From Micromonospora chalcea (GTDB lineage: Bacteria > Actinomycetota > Actinomycetes > Mycobacteriales > Micromonosporaceae), in NCBI RefSeq assembly GCF_002926165.1, contig NZ_MAGP01000024.1, positions 51,876 to 115,875 of the forward strand: a stretch of 64,000 nucleotides of DNA. Direction: 5' to 3'. The notes beneath the pieces are model-generated. The model was not told the DNA's origin. It worked only from the letters and a program-made list of their open reading frames with translations, and ran no database searches. Position 1 is the stretch's first letter; each line of letters starts with the position of its first letter. Positions 25,674 to 34,212 of this stretch are shown one piece after another. The position numbers were made by a program, and so were the translations under genes.

Positions 25674-27521
25674 TCAGCGCTGGCCGGGCAGCGCCGGCAG
25701 GGCGGCGCCGGCCGGTTCGCAGAACGCCGCCAGTCGCTTGATCAGCTCGTCCGGTTCCGCGTACGGGTCCAGCGTCCGCACCTCGTCCGGGTCCAGTTCC
25801 GGCACCGGGACGTGGGAGATCAGCGGGTGCAGCGGGCGGGTGTCCACCTCGTCCGCGCCGAACAGGTGCTCGTGCAGCTTCTCACCGGGCCGCAGCCCGG
25901 TGAAGACGATCTCCACGGGCCGGTCCGCCTCGGCGGCGAGCCGGCGCGCCACGTCCGCGATCCGGACCGGCTCGCCCATGTCGAGCACCAGCGCCTCGCC
26001 GCCCCGGCCGATGGTCGCGGCCTGGAGCACCAGGTGCACCGCCTCCTGGACGGTCATGAAGTAGCGGGTGACGTCGGGGTGGGTGACGGTGACCGGCACG
26101 CCGGCGCGGATCTGCGCCTGGAACGCGGTGAGCACCGACCCGCGGCTGCTGAGCACGTTGCCGAACCGGACGCTGAGGTAGGTGCCGTTGAGCCGCTGCG
26201 CGTGGTACGCGGTGAGCCGCTCGGTGATCCGCTTGGAGTAGCCGAGCACGCTCGCCGGGTTGGCCGCCTTGTCGGTGGAGATGTTCACGAACTCGGCGAC
26301 GTCCCGGCACGCCTCCAGCACGTTCAGCGTACCCAGGATGTTGGTCTTGATCGCCTCACCGGGATGGCGCTGGAGCAGCGTGAGGTGCTTGAGCGCGGCG
26401 GCGTGGAACACCACGTCGGGCTGCCGGTCGGCGATCACCCGGGCGATGCCCTCGGCGTCGCGGATGTCGGCCAGGATCAGCTCCGGCCCGTCCAGCAGCG
26501 CGCGCCCGTGCAGGGACATCTGCAGCGCGTGCAGCGCCGACTCGTCCCGGTCGAGCATCATCAGCTCGTCCGGCTCGCAGCGGGCGATCTGCCGGCACAG
26601 CTCCGAGCCGATCGAGCCGCCGGCGCCGGTCACCAGCACCCGCCGGCCGGCCAGCCCACCCCGCTCCACGCTCAGCTCCGCCACCCGGTGCGCCCGGCCC
26701 AGCAGATCGGTGAGCTGGACGTCGCGCACGTCGGTGGCGGCGACCGGCCGGTCGAGCAGCTCGCGCACCGGCGGCAGCACCTTGAACGCCGCCCCGGCCT
26801 CCAGGGTCCGGGTACGCACGTCGCGCAGCAGCTGCGGGTCCGAGCCGCTCATCGAGAAGATGACGGTGGTCGCCCCGGTCGCCCGGACGGCGTCGCCGAC
26901 CTGCTCGCGGCCGCCCAGTACGCGCAGCCCCTCCAGCCGCAGGCCGCGGCTGTCGGGCGCGTCGTCGAGCAGGCCGATCGGCCGGTATCCGCTGCCGGGG
27001 TCGTGCAGCAGCACCCGGACGAGCCGCTCGCTGGCCGCGTCCACCCCGTAGACCAGGCAGCGCTCGGCGTGTCGTGCGGCGGGTGGCCGGCGGTCGGCGT
27101 GGGCCCGCCAGAGCCCGCGGGCGGCCGCCATCACCACCAGCGCCACCGCGCCGCCGACGAGCGGCGTGCTGGCCGGGACCGGATGCCGCGTCCACGGCAT
27201 CACGGCGACGGCGCCGACGGCCGCGACGAGCGCGACGGTGACGGCCAGCCCTTGCGCGTCACCGGAGCTGCCGATCGGGTACCGCCCGTAGATCCGGGAG
27301 CGCAGCAGCGTGAGCGCGGCGTACAGCGCGGCGCAGGCCAGCGCCAGGCCGAGCGTACGGGCGGTGGCGGCGGCGGTCAGGTCGAACTCGTACCTCGTCC
27401 AGGCGGCGCCGAGAAATCCTCCGCACCACGCGGCCGTGTCCAGCGTTAACAGGGAAAGGGTGGCGGCGCGGTGGGTGATCCGGCGGTGCGGTCGCACTGC
27501 TGTGCTGGCTTCACGATCCAT
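25674..27521 (-). CDS. Membrane nucleoside-diphosphate-sugar epimerase/dehydratase (CapD/WbpM-like)
   Basis: 615 aa from ATG 27521, preceded on its strand by AGAGGG. Four TM helices (residues 15-125) and a CoA-binding-like domain (CLVYGVDAASERLVRVLL) precede a C-terminal extended SDR. The SDR has GAGGSIGSELCRQI (NAD), FHAAALKHLTL, NISTDKAANP, and LGYSKR, where the usual catalytic Tyr/Met position reads Leu before x-x-x-Lys. The family makes UDP-4-keto-6-deoxy sugars for surface glycans. It diverges from the BY-kinase gene and opens the exopolysaccharide locus. Confidence 0.9.
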   Translation of the reverse strand: MDREASTAVRPHRRITHRAATLSLLTLDTAAWCGGFLGAAWTRYEFDLTAAATARTLGLALACAALYAALTLLRSRIYGRYPIGSSGDAQGLAVTVALVAAVGAVAVMPWTRHPVPASTPLVGGAVALVVMAAARGLWRAHADRRPPAARHAERCLVYGVDAASERLVRVLLHDPGSGYRPIGLLDDAPDSRGLRLEGLRVLGGREQVGDAVRATGATTVIFSMSGSDPQLLRDVRTRTLEAGAAFKVLPPVRELLDRPVAATDVRDVQLTDLLGRAHRVAELSVERGGLAGRRVLVTGAGGSIGSELCRQIARCEPDELMMLDRDESALHALQMSLHGRALLDGPELILADIRDAEGIARVIADRQPDVVFHAAALKHLTLLQRHPGEAIKTNILGTLNVLEACRDVAEFVNISTDKAANPASVLGYSKRITERLTAYHAQRLNGTYLSVRFGNVLSSRGSVLTAFQAQIRAGVPVTVTHPDVTRYFMTVQEAVHLVLQAATIGRGGEALVLDMGEPVRIADVARRLAAEADRPVEIVFTGLRPGEKLHEHLFGADEVDTRPLHPLISHVPVPELDPDEVRTLDPYAEPDELIKRLAAFCEPAGAALPALPGQR

Positions 27522-27706
27522 GGGCTGCCCTCTGTGTCCTATCCGGATTGAAAGGATTAGACCTTCTGTGCCTGTTCGGTCGTTTACATTCGTCAAGTCA
27601 CGTAACGTCGTGAATAGGCGATTCGATCCTGTCACGGGTACGGGTGCTTTTAGGGGGCTTTCGTGCAGTTTCATCGGCAGACCGGCGTGTCGTTAGGGAG
27701 GGCGTG
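27522..27706. promoter_or_regulatory. AT-richer divergent promoter region of the exopolysaccharide locus
   Basis: 185 bp between head-to-head genes, clearly poorer in GC than its surroundings (for example GAAAGGATTAGACCTTC and CGTTTACATTCGTCAAGTC). It ends in the SD GGGAGGG before ATG 27707. No single -35/-10 pair stands out. Confidence 0.45.
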
Positions 27707-29158
27707 ATGGACGTTCTCGGCTACCTGCGCCTGGTCCGACGCCACTGGTGGATCGTGTTGGTGACGGTGATGCTCGCCCTGGGCACCGCCGCGCTCGTGA
27801 CGGTCCGGACGGCGCCTCGGTACGAGGCCTCGGTGACGTTCTTCGTCACCACGCCCAGCCAGGGCGTCACCGACGCCTACCAGGGCAGCCTCTTCCTCCA
27901 GCAGCGGGTGAAGTCCTACGGTGACCTGCTCACCAGCGACCGGCTGGCGCAGAGCGTGGTGGCCGACGCGCCGCTGGGTCTCACCGCCGACCAGGTGCGC
28001 AGCCGGATCCGGACGGCCAGCACGAGCGGCACGGTCCTGCTCAAGGCCACGATCACCGACACCGATCAGACCCGGGCGCTGAAGACCACCGAGACGCTCG
28101 CGACGAAGTTCACCGAGCTGGTGCGCAAGGTCGAGACGCCGCCGGACGGCAATGCCCCGCCGATCAAGATCGAGGTCGTCAGCGGTCCCCGGGTGACGTC
28201 CAGCCCGGTCTCGCCGCAGCCCACGCGCAACCTGGTCATGGGCGGTGTGCTGGGCCTGCTGCTCGGCGCCGCGCTGGCCGTGCTGCGCGGGCTGGCCGAC
28301 GTCCGGATGCGCGACGGCGCCGCGCTGCAACGGGTGACCGGCAGCCCGCTGCTCGGCGAGATCCCGTACGAGAACGGCGCGAAGGCGGCGCCGCTGATCG
28401 TCGGCGCGGCGGCCACCTCCGCCCGGGCCGAGGCGGTCCGCAAACTGCGCACGAACCTGCGCTTCGTGGACGTGCACGAGCCGGCCCGGGTCATCGCGGT
28501 CACGAGCGCGTTGCAGGGCGAGGGGAAGACCACGATGGCCTGCAACACCGCCATCGCGCTGGCCGAGGCGGGCTGGCGGGTGCTTCTCATCGACGCCGAC
28601 CTGCGCCGCCCGAAGGTGGCCGACTACCTGGGCCTCGACGGCGGCGTCGGCCTCACCGACGTGCTGGTCGGCGACGTCCAGGTCGGTGACGTGGTGCAGC
28701 GCTGGGGGGAGAAGTCCCTTCTCGTGCTGCCCAGCGGCGCCACCCCGCCCAACCCGAGCGAGCTGCTCGGCTCGAAGTCCATGGCGGACCTGCTGGTGGC
28801 GCTGCGGGACTCGGCGGACATCGTGGTGATCGACACCGCGCCGCTGCTGGCCGTCACCGACGGCGTGGTGGTGGCCGTGCAGGCCGACGGCGCGCTCCTG
28901 GTCACCCAGCAGGGCCGGACCTCGCGCAGCCAGGTGGCGGCGGCGGCGAACGCGCTCAGCTCGGTCTCGGTGCGCCTGCTCGGCTGCGTGCTCAACATGG
29001 CCAAGGTGGCCAAGTCGGACGCCTACCAGTACGAGGCGTACAAGGTGGTCGTGCCGCCGGCCGCGCCCTCGGTGCCGGCCGACCGGGCCGGCAGCCGCCG
29101 GGGCGCCAAGGCCGTCGGGGGCGACCGGACGCAGGAACTCACCCGGCTGTCGCGATGA
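27707..29158 (+). CDS. Wzz-type polysaccharide co-polymerase fused to BY-kinase
   Basis: 483 aa. A Wzz domain with the first helix HWWIVLVTVMLALGTAALV and a second TM near residue 180 (LVMGGVLGLLLGAALAVL) leads to a bacterial tyrosine-kinase domain. That domain has Walker A SALQGEGKTTMACN, Walker A' LLIDADLRRPKV and Walker B IVVIDTAPLL. The C-terminus holds a Tyr cluster, DAYQYEAYK, the likely autophosphorylation site. The single-chain layout (CapA+CapB in one protein) is usual in actinobacteria. It controls exopolysaccharide chain length and export. Its last 20 bp overlap the opposite-strand LMW phosphatase, its probable antagonist. Confidence 0.92.
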   Translation: MDVLGYLRLVRRHWWIVLVTVMLALGTAALVTVRTAPRYEASVTFFVTTPSQGVTDAYQGSLFLQQRVKSYGDLLTSDRLAQSVVADAPLGLTADQVRSRIRTASTSGTVLLKATITDTDQTRALKTTETLATKFTELVRKVETPPDGNAPPIKIEVVSGPRVTSSPVSPQPTRNLVMGGVLGLLLGAALAVLRGLADVRMRDGAALQRVTGSPLLGEIPYENGAKAAPLIVGAAATSARAEAVRKLRTNLRFVDVHEPARVIAVTSALQGEGKTTMACNTAIALAEAGWRVLLIDADLRRPKVADYLGLDGGVGLTDVLVGDVQVGDVVQRWGEKSLLVLPSGATPPNPSELLGSKSMADLLVALRDSADIVVIDTAPLLAVTDGVVVAVQADGALLVTQQGRTSRSQVAAAANALSSVSVRLLGCVLNMAKVAKSDAYQYEAYKVVVPPAAPSVPADRAGSRRGAKAVGGDRTQELTRLSR

Positions 29159-29693
29159 GCGCGAGCACGGGGCGGATCGACCGCTCGATCTCCTCCGCGC
29201 ACCGCCGGAAGTCGGCCGGCGAGCCGCCGATCGGGTCGCGCAGGTCGTCCACGTCGGGGGCGGCGGGTTGCAGCCGCCCCCGGGCGCGCACGGCGGCCGA
29301 CACCGCCGCCCGCAACGGCGTGCCCGCCTCCGCCTCGTCCGCCCGGGCCTCGGTGGCCAGCCGGGCGAACTGCCGGAGCGTGAACGTCCGCGCCAGCGTG
29401 GCCGGGGCCATCGCGGTGCAGGCCGAGCGCTGGCGGCGGGTCGCGGTCAGCACCAGCGCCGCTCCGGTCAGGTGCTCGGGGCGCAGCCGCCGGGTGCGGA
29501 AGGCCTCCGGGTCCGCGCCGGTCCGGGCGGCCACCTCGACCGCGTACGGGTGCATGGCGGCGCCGTCGATCGCGTCGGTGCCCGCGCTGGCGACCGCCAG
29601 CGGCAGACCGGCCAGCATCCGGCGGGCGATGAACTCCGCCATCGGTGACCGGCACATGTTCGCGTGGCAGACGAAGAGGACCTCGTCGACCAT
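29139..29693 (-). CDS. Low-molecular-weight protein-tyrosine phosphatase
   Basis: 184 aa. The P-loop FVCHANMCRSPMAE (Cys9, Arg15) is at the N-terminus, as in LMW-PTPs, and DVDDLRDPIGGSP carries the general-acid Asp. At 184 aa it is longer than the typical 150-160, with an insertion around LATEARADEAEAGTPLR. It lies convergent to the BY-kinase with a 20-bp overlap of coding ends. Wzc/Wzb-type kinase-phosphatase pairs normally stand in one operon, so the arrangement is unusual. It is likely to dephosphorylate the kinase's Tyr cluster. Confidence 0.92.
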   Translation of the reverse strand: MVDEVLFVCHANMCRSPMAEFIARRMLAGLPLAVASAGTDAIDGAAMHPYAVEVAARTGADPEAFRTRRLRPEHLTGAALVLTATRRQRSACTAMAPATLARTFTLRQFARLATEARADEAEAGTPLRAAVSAAVRARGRLQPAAPDVDDLRDPIGGSPADFRRCAEEIERSIRPVLALIATAG

Positions 29694-29837
29694 CTGCACC
29701 CCTCTCGTCGGCACGGTCGCGGCGCAGAGTGCCGCGACGGCGTTCTTCCGGCGGTCGCGGCCGGACGCAGAGGGGTTGCCGGAATCGTACGCGCCGCGCC
29801 GCCCGCCCGTCCGGCAAGCCGCGCCGGGAGCGTGGAC

Positions 29838-31100
29838 ATGAGGATCGGCATCCTGTCGTACCACTTCCCGCCGGAGCCGGCGTTCGTCCCGGGCAGCCTG
29901 GCCGAGGAGCTGGTCGCCCGGGGCCACGAGGTACGGGTGCTCACCGGGTTCCCGGACTACCCGGGTGGCCACGTCTATCCGGGCTGGCGGCAGCGCTGGC
30001 GGCACCAGACGCACAGCGAGCGGCTGACCGTACGCCGGGTGCCCCGGTACGCCGGCGGCGACGGCACGCCCCGGGCCCGTACCGCGAGCTGGCTCTCCTT
30101 CGCCGGCAGCGCCGCGCTCGCCGGGCGGGGCCTGCTGCGGGGCGTCGACGCGCTCTACGTCTTCGGTCACCCGGCGGTCACGTTCGCGGCGTCCGGGCTG
30201 CTGCGGCTGCTCGGCCGTACGCCCACCGTCCTGCACGTGCAGGACGTCTGGACGGAGCACGAGCCGGGCCCGGCGCAGAGCGACCGGGCGCCGGCCCGGC
30301 TGGAGGCCGCCATGCGCCGCCTCTACCGGGAGGCGGCAGTGGTGGCGGTCAGCTCGCCGTCCATGGGGGATCTGGTGCGCGCCCGCGGGGCCGATCCGGC
30401 GCGGGTGCGTACGGTGCTCAACTGGACCGACGAACGCATCTTCCGTCCGACCCAGGCCGGTCCGGCCGTCCGCCGGCTCATCCGGCGGGACGACCGTTGC
30501 GTGGTGATGCACGCCGGGACGATCGGTGTGCGCCAGGGGCTGGAGACGGCGGTCCGCGCGGCGGCGGCGCTCGGCGACCGGATGGACCTGGTGCTGGTCG
30601 GCTCCGGTCCGCAGGAGCGGCGGGTGCGGGGGCTCGCCGCCGAGCTCGGCGCCGACAACGTCCGGTTCGTCGAGCGACGGTCCGCCGTGGACATGCCGCA
30701 GCTCTACGCGGCCGCCGACTATCAGCTCGTGGCGCAGCGCGACCTGCCCGAGCTGCGGGGGACCGTGCCCGCCAAGCTCCAGGCCGCGCTCTCCTGTGCC
30801 GTGCCGGTGGTCGCCTCCGCCGGTGGGGAGACGGCGGAGCTGGTCGAGCGGGCCCGCGCGGGGCTGTCCTGCCCGCCGGAGGACTGGGCGGCGCTCGCCG
30901 ACCGCTTCTGGCTGGCCGCCGCCATCCCGGCGGCCGCCCGGATCGACATGGGTAGGCGGGGCCGGGGCGCGTACCTGCGGGAGATGTCGATGCGGGCCGG
31001 CGTGGACCGGATCGAGGCCCTGCTGCAGGAGGCGGCGGGTGTGGCGCCGAAGCGAGCAAAACTCGCAGAAGCCATGCAAGCCGACAGAGCGGCGGAATAG
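29838..31100 (+). CDS. Glycosyltransferase family 4 (WbuB-like)
   Basis: 420 aa from ATG 29838 with GGGAG upstream. The N-terminal Rossmann half begins MRIGILSYHFPPEPAF...LAEELVARGHEV, typical of family 4 transferases with the glycine-rich acceptor loop. The C-terminal half has VMHAGTIGVRQGLETAV, LVGSGPQE and the retaining-GT motif region VPAKLQAALSCAVPVV with E-x7-E-like spacing. It probably adds a sugar to the exopolysaccharide lipid intermediate. It diverges from the phosphatase and may lead the operon into the DUF4012 gene. Confidence 0.88.
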   Translation: MRIGILSYHFPPEPAFVPGSLAEELVARGHEVRVLTGFPDYPGGHVYPGWRQRWRHQTHSERLTVRRVPRYAGGDGTPRARTASWLSFAGSAALAGRGLLRGVDALYVFGHPAVTFAASGLLRLLGRTPTVLHVQDVWTEHEPGPAQSDRAPARLEAAMRRLYREAAVVAVSSPSMGDLVRARGADPARVRTVLNWTDERIFRPTQAGPAVRRLIRRDDRCVVMHAGTIGVRQGLETAVRAAAALGDRMDLVLVGSGPQERRVRGLAAELGADNVRFVERRSAVDMPQLYAAADYQLVAQRDLPELRGTVPAKLQAALSCAVPVVASAGGETAELVERARAGLSCPPEDWAALADRFWLAAAIPAAARIDMGRRGRGAYLREMSMRAGVDRIEALLQEAAGVAPKRAKLAEAMQADRAAE

Positions 31101-31178
31101 CCAACTAAAGCTCCCTTTTCCATGCTAGAAAGCAACTCGATTGCGAAAAGTGTCTTATTCGTCTCGTAGGAGGATTTT

Positions 31179-32963
31179 GTGTCCGGACCCGGTCCTTCGC
31201 CCGGCCGCCGACGGCGCTCGCGGCGGCGCCGGCGCGCCCGGGTCCGCCGGATCCTGCTGACCGGGCTGGTCGTCGTCTCGGTGCTGCTCAGCACCGGTGG
31301 CTGGGTGGCGTTCCGGGGCTGGCAGGCCCGCGCCCACCTGGTCAACGCCGCCGGGCTGGCAAAGGAGCTCAGCGCCCAGGTGCTCGACGGCGACGTGGCC
31401 CGGGCGCAGCGCACGCTCGCCGCGTTGCAGGAGCAGGCGGCCGCCGCGCGCGGCGCGACCGGGGATCCGGTCTGGTGGGCCGGCCAGCAGGCCCCCTACG
31501 CGGGGGACAACCTGGCCGCGGTGCGGCAGATCTCGGTGGCGGTGGACGACCTGGCCCGGCTCGCGTTCCCCACGCTGCTGCGGGTCGACCTCGCCTCGCT
31601 GGTGCCGAAGCAGGGCCGGCTGGACCTGGCCCGCCTGCGCGGGGTCTCGGCCGAGGTCGCGGCGGCCGACCAGGCGGTCCGGGCCACCGCCGAGCGGTTG
31701 CGGCAGGTGCCGGTGGACAGCCTCGTGGCGCAGGTGCGCGACGCGGTCACCGCGCTGCGCGCGGAGCTGGACAAACTGGGCGAGCTGACCTCGGCGGCGG
31801 ATCGGGGCGCGCGGCTGCTGCCGCCGCTGCTCGGTGCGGACGGGCCACGCAGTTATCTGCTCGTCTCGCAGAATCCGGCCGAGCTGCGCGCCACCGGCGG
31901 CATGTTCGGCGCGTACGCGGTGCTGCGGGCCGAGGGCGGCCGGGTCCGGTTGGTCAAGCAGGGCAGCTCGTCGGACCTGCGGTTCTTCGACCCACCACTC
32001 AAGATCGCCGCGGAGGCGAAGCGGCTCTGGGGCGACCTGCCGGGCATCTATCCGGCGGATGTGAACCTCAGCCCGGACTTCCCGGCCGCCGCCGCGCTCT
32101 ACCGGGACATGGTGCGCCGCCGCACCGGCACCACCGTGGACGGCGTGCTGGCGGTGGACCCCGTGGTCCTGTCGTACCTGCTCGGCGTGGTCGGCCCGGT
32201 GACCGTGCCGGACGGGCCTTCGCTGGCCGCCGCCACCGCCGTGCGGACGCTGCTGAGTGACTCGTACCGGGACCTGGACACGAAGGACCAGGACGTGTTC
32301 TTCGCCCGGGCCGCGTCCGGCGTGTTCGACACGTTATTCACCAAGACGGTCGACCCTCGGTCGCTTTTGACCGTTTTTAGTCGTTCCATTAACGAACGTC
32401 GGATATTGTTCTGGAGTGTCCGATCCGATGAGCAGCGCGCGCTGGCCGACACCCGGCTGGCGGGTCAGCTCCCGGAAAAGGACACCGTGCCGACTGTCGG
32501 CGTGTTCCTCAACGACGGCAGCGGCGCGAAGCTCGGTTACTACCTCAGGTTCTCGGCCACCGTGACGGTCGGCGAATGCCATCCGGACGGGCGCCGCGAG
32601 CTGCGGCTGAAGGTGACGGTGCACTCCACCGCCCCGAAGTCGGGCCTGACCAAGTCGGTGACCGGGCTGGCCCTGTCCGGCGACAAGTACACCGCACGCA
32701 CCTTCGTCTCCGTCCACACGCCCACCGGGGGCGCCGTCCTCACCGGGCGGCTCGACGGGAGGGACACCGCGATGGGCAGCGGCACCGACGGCCGCCGCCA
32801 GGTGGCGGTGGCCAACGTGGAGACCCGCCCGGGGCAGACCCGGACGCTCGACGTCACGGTGCTCACCGGCCAGACCGGCGCCGGGACGGCCGAGCTGGTG
32901 CACACGCCCACCGTCACCCCATGGACCACCCAAGTAGTCAACGCACCAAGCTGTGAACAGTAG
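31179..32963 (+). CDS. DUF4012 membrane-anchored surface protein
   Basis: 594 aa from GTG 31179 with the near-perfect SD TAGGAGGA 6 nt upstream. A strongly basic N-terminus (RRRRSRRRRRARVRR) precedes one helix (ILLTGLVVVSVLLSTGGWVAF); the rest is outside. Helical residues 50-210 are followed by the DUF4012 core: PRSYLLVSQNPAELRATGGMFGAYA (split by a short loop) and later VDGVLAVDPVVLSYLLGVVGPV. DUF4012 proteins lie in exopolysaccharide and adhesin loci, function unknown. Codons around 32330-32430 are markedly AT-rich compared with the gene's remainder. Confidence 0.85.
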   Translation: MSGPGPSPGRRRRSRRRRRARVRRILLTGLVVVSVLLSTGGWVAFRGWQARAHLVNAAGLAKELSAQVLDGDVARAQRTLAALQEQAAAARGATGDPVWWAGQQAPYAGDNLAAVRQISVAVDDLARLAFPTLLRVDLASLVPKQGRLDLARLRGVSAEVAAADQAVRATAERLRQVPVDSLVAQVRDAVTALRAELDKLGELTSAADRGARLLPPLLGADGPRSYLLVSQNPAELRATGGMFGAYAVLRAEGGRVRLVKQGSSSDLRFFDPPLKIAAEAKRLWGDLPGIYPADVNLSPDFPAAAALYRDMVRRRTGTTVDGVLAVDPVVLSYLLGVVGPVTVPDGPSLAAATAVRTLLSDSYRDLDTKDQDVFFARAASGVFDTLFTKTVDPRSLLTVFSRSINERRILFWSVRSDEQRALADTRLAGQLPEKDTVPTVGVFLNDGSGAKLGYYLRFSATVTVGECHPDGRRELRLKVTVHSTAPKSGLTKSVTGLALSGDKYTARTFVSVHTPTGGAVLTGRLDGRDTAMGSGTDGRRQVAVANVETRPGQTRTLDVTVLTGQTGAGTAELVHTPTVTPWTTQVVNAPSCEQ

Positions 32964-32976
32964 GAGGGAAACCATC

Positions 32977-33597
32977 ATGCGGCTATCCCGCATCATCATG
33001 GCGCTCACGGTGGGCCTGGCCGTAGCGGCCGTGCCGACCGCGGCCGGGGCGGCGCAGCCGCAACCCCCGGTCTACCCGCCCGAGGTCGCGTCGCTGACCG
33101 TCTCACCGACGACCATCCGGCTCGGCGAGACGTTCACCCTGCGGGGATCGAACTTCGGGCCGAACGAGACGGTCCGAATCGACGTGGCGATCTCGGGCCT
33201 GCCCGCGGCCGCCCCGGCCGACGGTTCCGCGCGACGCAGCGACGGCAGCACGGTGGCGATGGCGCCGGTCGCCTACACGCCCAACCGTGCCCAGCCGCAG
33301 CCCGCGCCGACCACGTTCACCGTGACGACCGACGCCAGCGGCAACTTCACCGTGACCTACCGGCCGACCCGGCCCGGGCGGTACACGTTCACCGCCACCG
33401 GTCTGACGTCCGGTCGGATCGCCAGCGCCACCGGCACCGTCCTGCCGCCGCGGCCGACCAAGTCCCCGCACCACGGCGGGCTGCCGGTCACCGGTGACAG
33501 CATCGGCACGCCGCTGAAGCTCGGTGGGGGCCTCGCCGCCGCCGGCGCGGTGCTGCTGCTGGCCTCCATGGCCTGGCGTCGCCGTCGCCTCGGCTGA
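32977..33597 (+). CDS. Sortase-anchored surface protein (LPVTG)
   Basis: 206 aa from ATG 32977 (SD AGGAGGG at 32962-32968). A signal peptide (RIIMALTVGLAVAAVPTAAGAA) is followed by an Ig-like domain (VSPTTIRLGETFTLRGSNFGPNETV) and a wall signal: LPVTG near residue 169, a hydrophobic stretch (GGGLAAAGAVLLLASMAW) and RRRRLG. A sortase would cleave between Thr and Gly. It is 13 nt downstream of the DUF4012 gene, and the pair is probably displayed together. No sortase gene is in this window. Confidence 0.88.
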   Translation: MRLSRIIMALTVGLAVAAVPTAAGAAQPQPPVYPPEVASLTVSPTTIRLGETFTLRGSNFGPNETVRIDVAISGLPAAAPADGSARRSDGSTVAMAPVAYTPNRAQPQPAPTTFTVTTDASGNFTVTYRPTRPGRYTFTATGLTSGRIASATGTVLPPRPTKSPHHGGLPVTGDSIGTPLKLGGGLAAAGAVLLLASMAWRRRRLG

Positions 33598-33630
33598 TCC
33601 GGGGCGCGCCGGGAAAGACCCGGCTCGATC

Positions 33631-33667
33631 GTGAGTGCCCGCCGGACGGAGTCCGGCGGGCACTCAC
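33631..33667. terminator. Strong perfect terminator hairpin
   Basis: A 17-bp perfect stem (GTGAGTGCCCGCCGGAC at 33631-33647 and its complement at 33651-33667) with a 3-nt loop. It ends the exopolysaccharide/surface operon. Confidence 0.85.
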
Positions 33668-33695
33668 GTGTCCGTGCCACACGACACAATGGGCC

Positions 33696-34112
33696 ATGGA
33701 CGCGACACCGTGGACCGATCAGGCCGGCCTGCTCACGCTGCCCGGGGGCGCCACCGTCCGCGGGCGGCGAGTCGCCGAGCCCGCCTCGCCCGCCGACTTC
33801 GCGCTGCTGCTGGCGCCCGGCCCCGAACCGGAGTGGCCCGCCCGGCGCATCCGCTGGCCCGACTTCTGGCTCCCGGCCGACCGGGCCGACGCGCTCGACG
33901 CGCTGCGGGAGGCGTGGCGGCGCGCGTACGCGGGCGAGCGGGTCGAGGTGGCCTGCCACGGCGGTGTGGGGCGTACCGGAACCGCGCTCGCCGCCTTCGC
34001 CGTACTGGACGGGCTGCCGCCCGATCGGGCGGTCGCCTGGGTCCGGTCCCGCTACCACCGGAAGGCGGTGGAGACGCCGTGGCAACGATGGTGGTTGCGC
34101 GGCGTGCGCTGA
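33696..34112 (+). CDS. Protein-tyrosine phosphatase-like protein
   Basis: 138 aa. VACHGGVGRTGTALAAF near residue 86 is a CX5R(T) P-loop (Cys, Gly, Arg present) of cysteine phosphatases. The preceding WPDFWLPAD could provide the general-acid Asp. The final helix AVAWVRSRYHRKAVETPWQ resembles small bacterial dual-specificity-type phosphatases. It is unrelated to the LMW family at 29139. It stands alone after a terminator, and its substrate is unknown. Confidence 0.8.
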   Translation: MDATPWTDQAGLLTLPGGATVRGRRVAEPASPADFALLLAPGPEPEWPARRIRWPDFWLPADRADALDALREAWRRAYAGERVEVACHGGVGRTGTALAAFAVLDGLPPDRAVAWVRSRYHRKAVETPWQRWWLRGVR

Positions 34113-34212
34113 CCCCCGGCCGGTCACCGAGCGGGGCGGCGTGATCGGCGCGGCGTCACGGTCCCGGTGAGCCACCCGGCCCTGATCAACGGGCTCGGTA
34201 TGGTGCCTTCTC

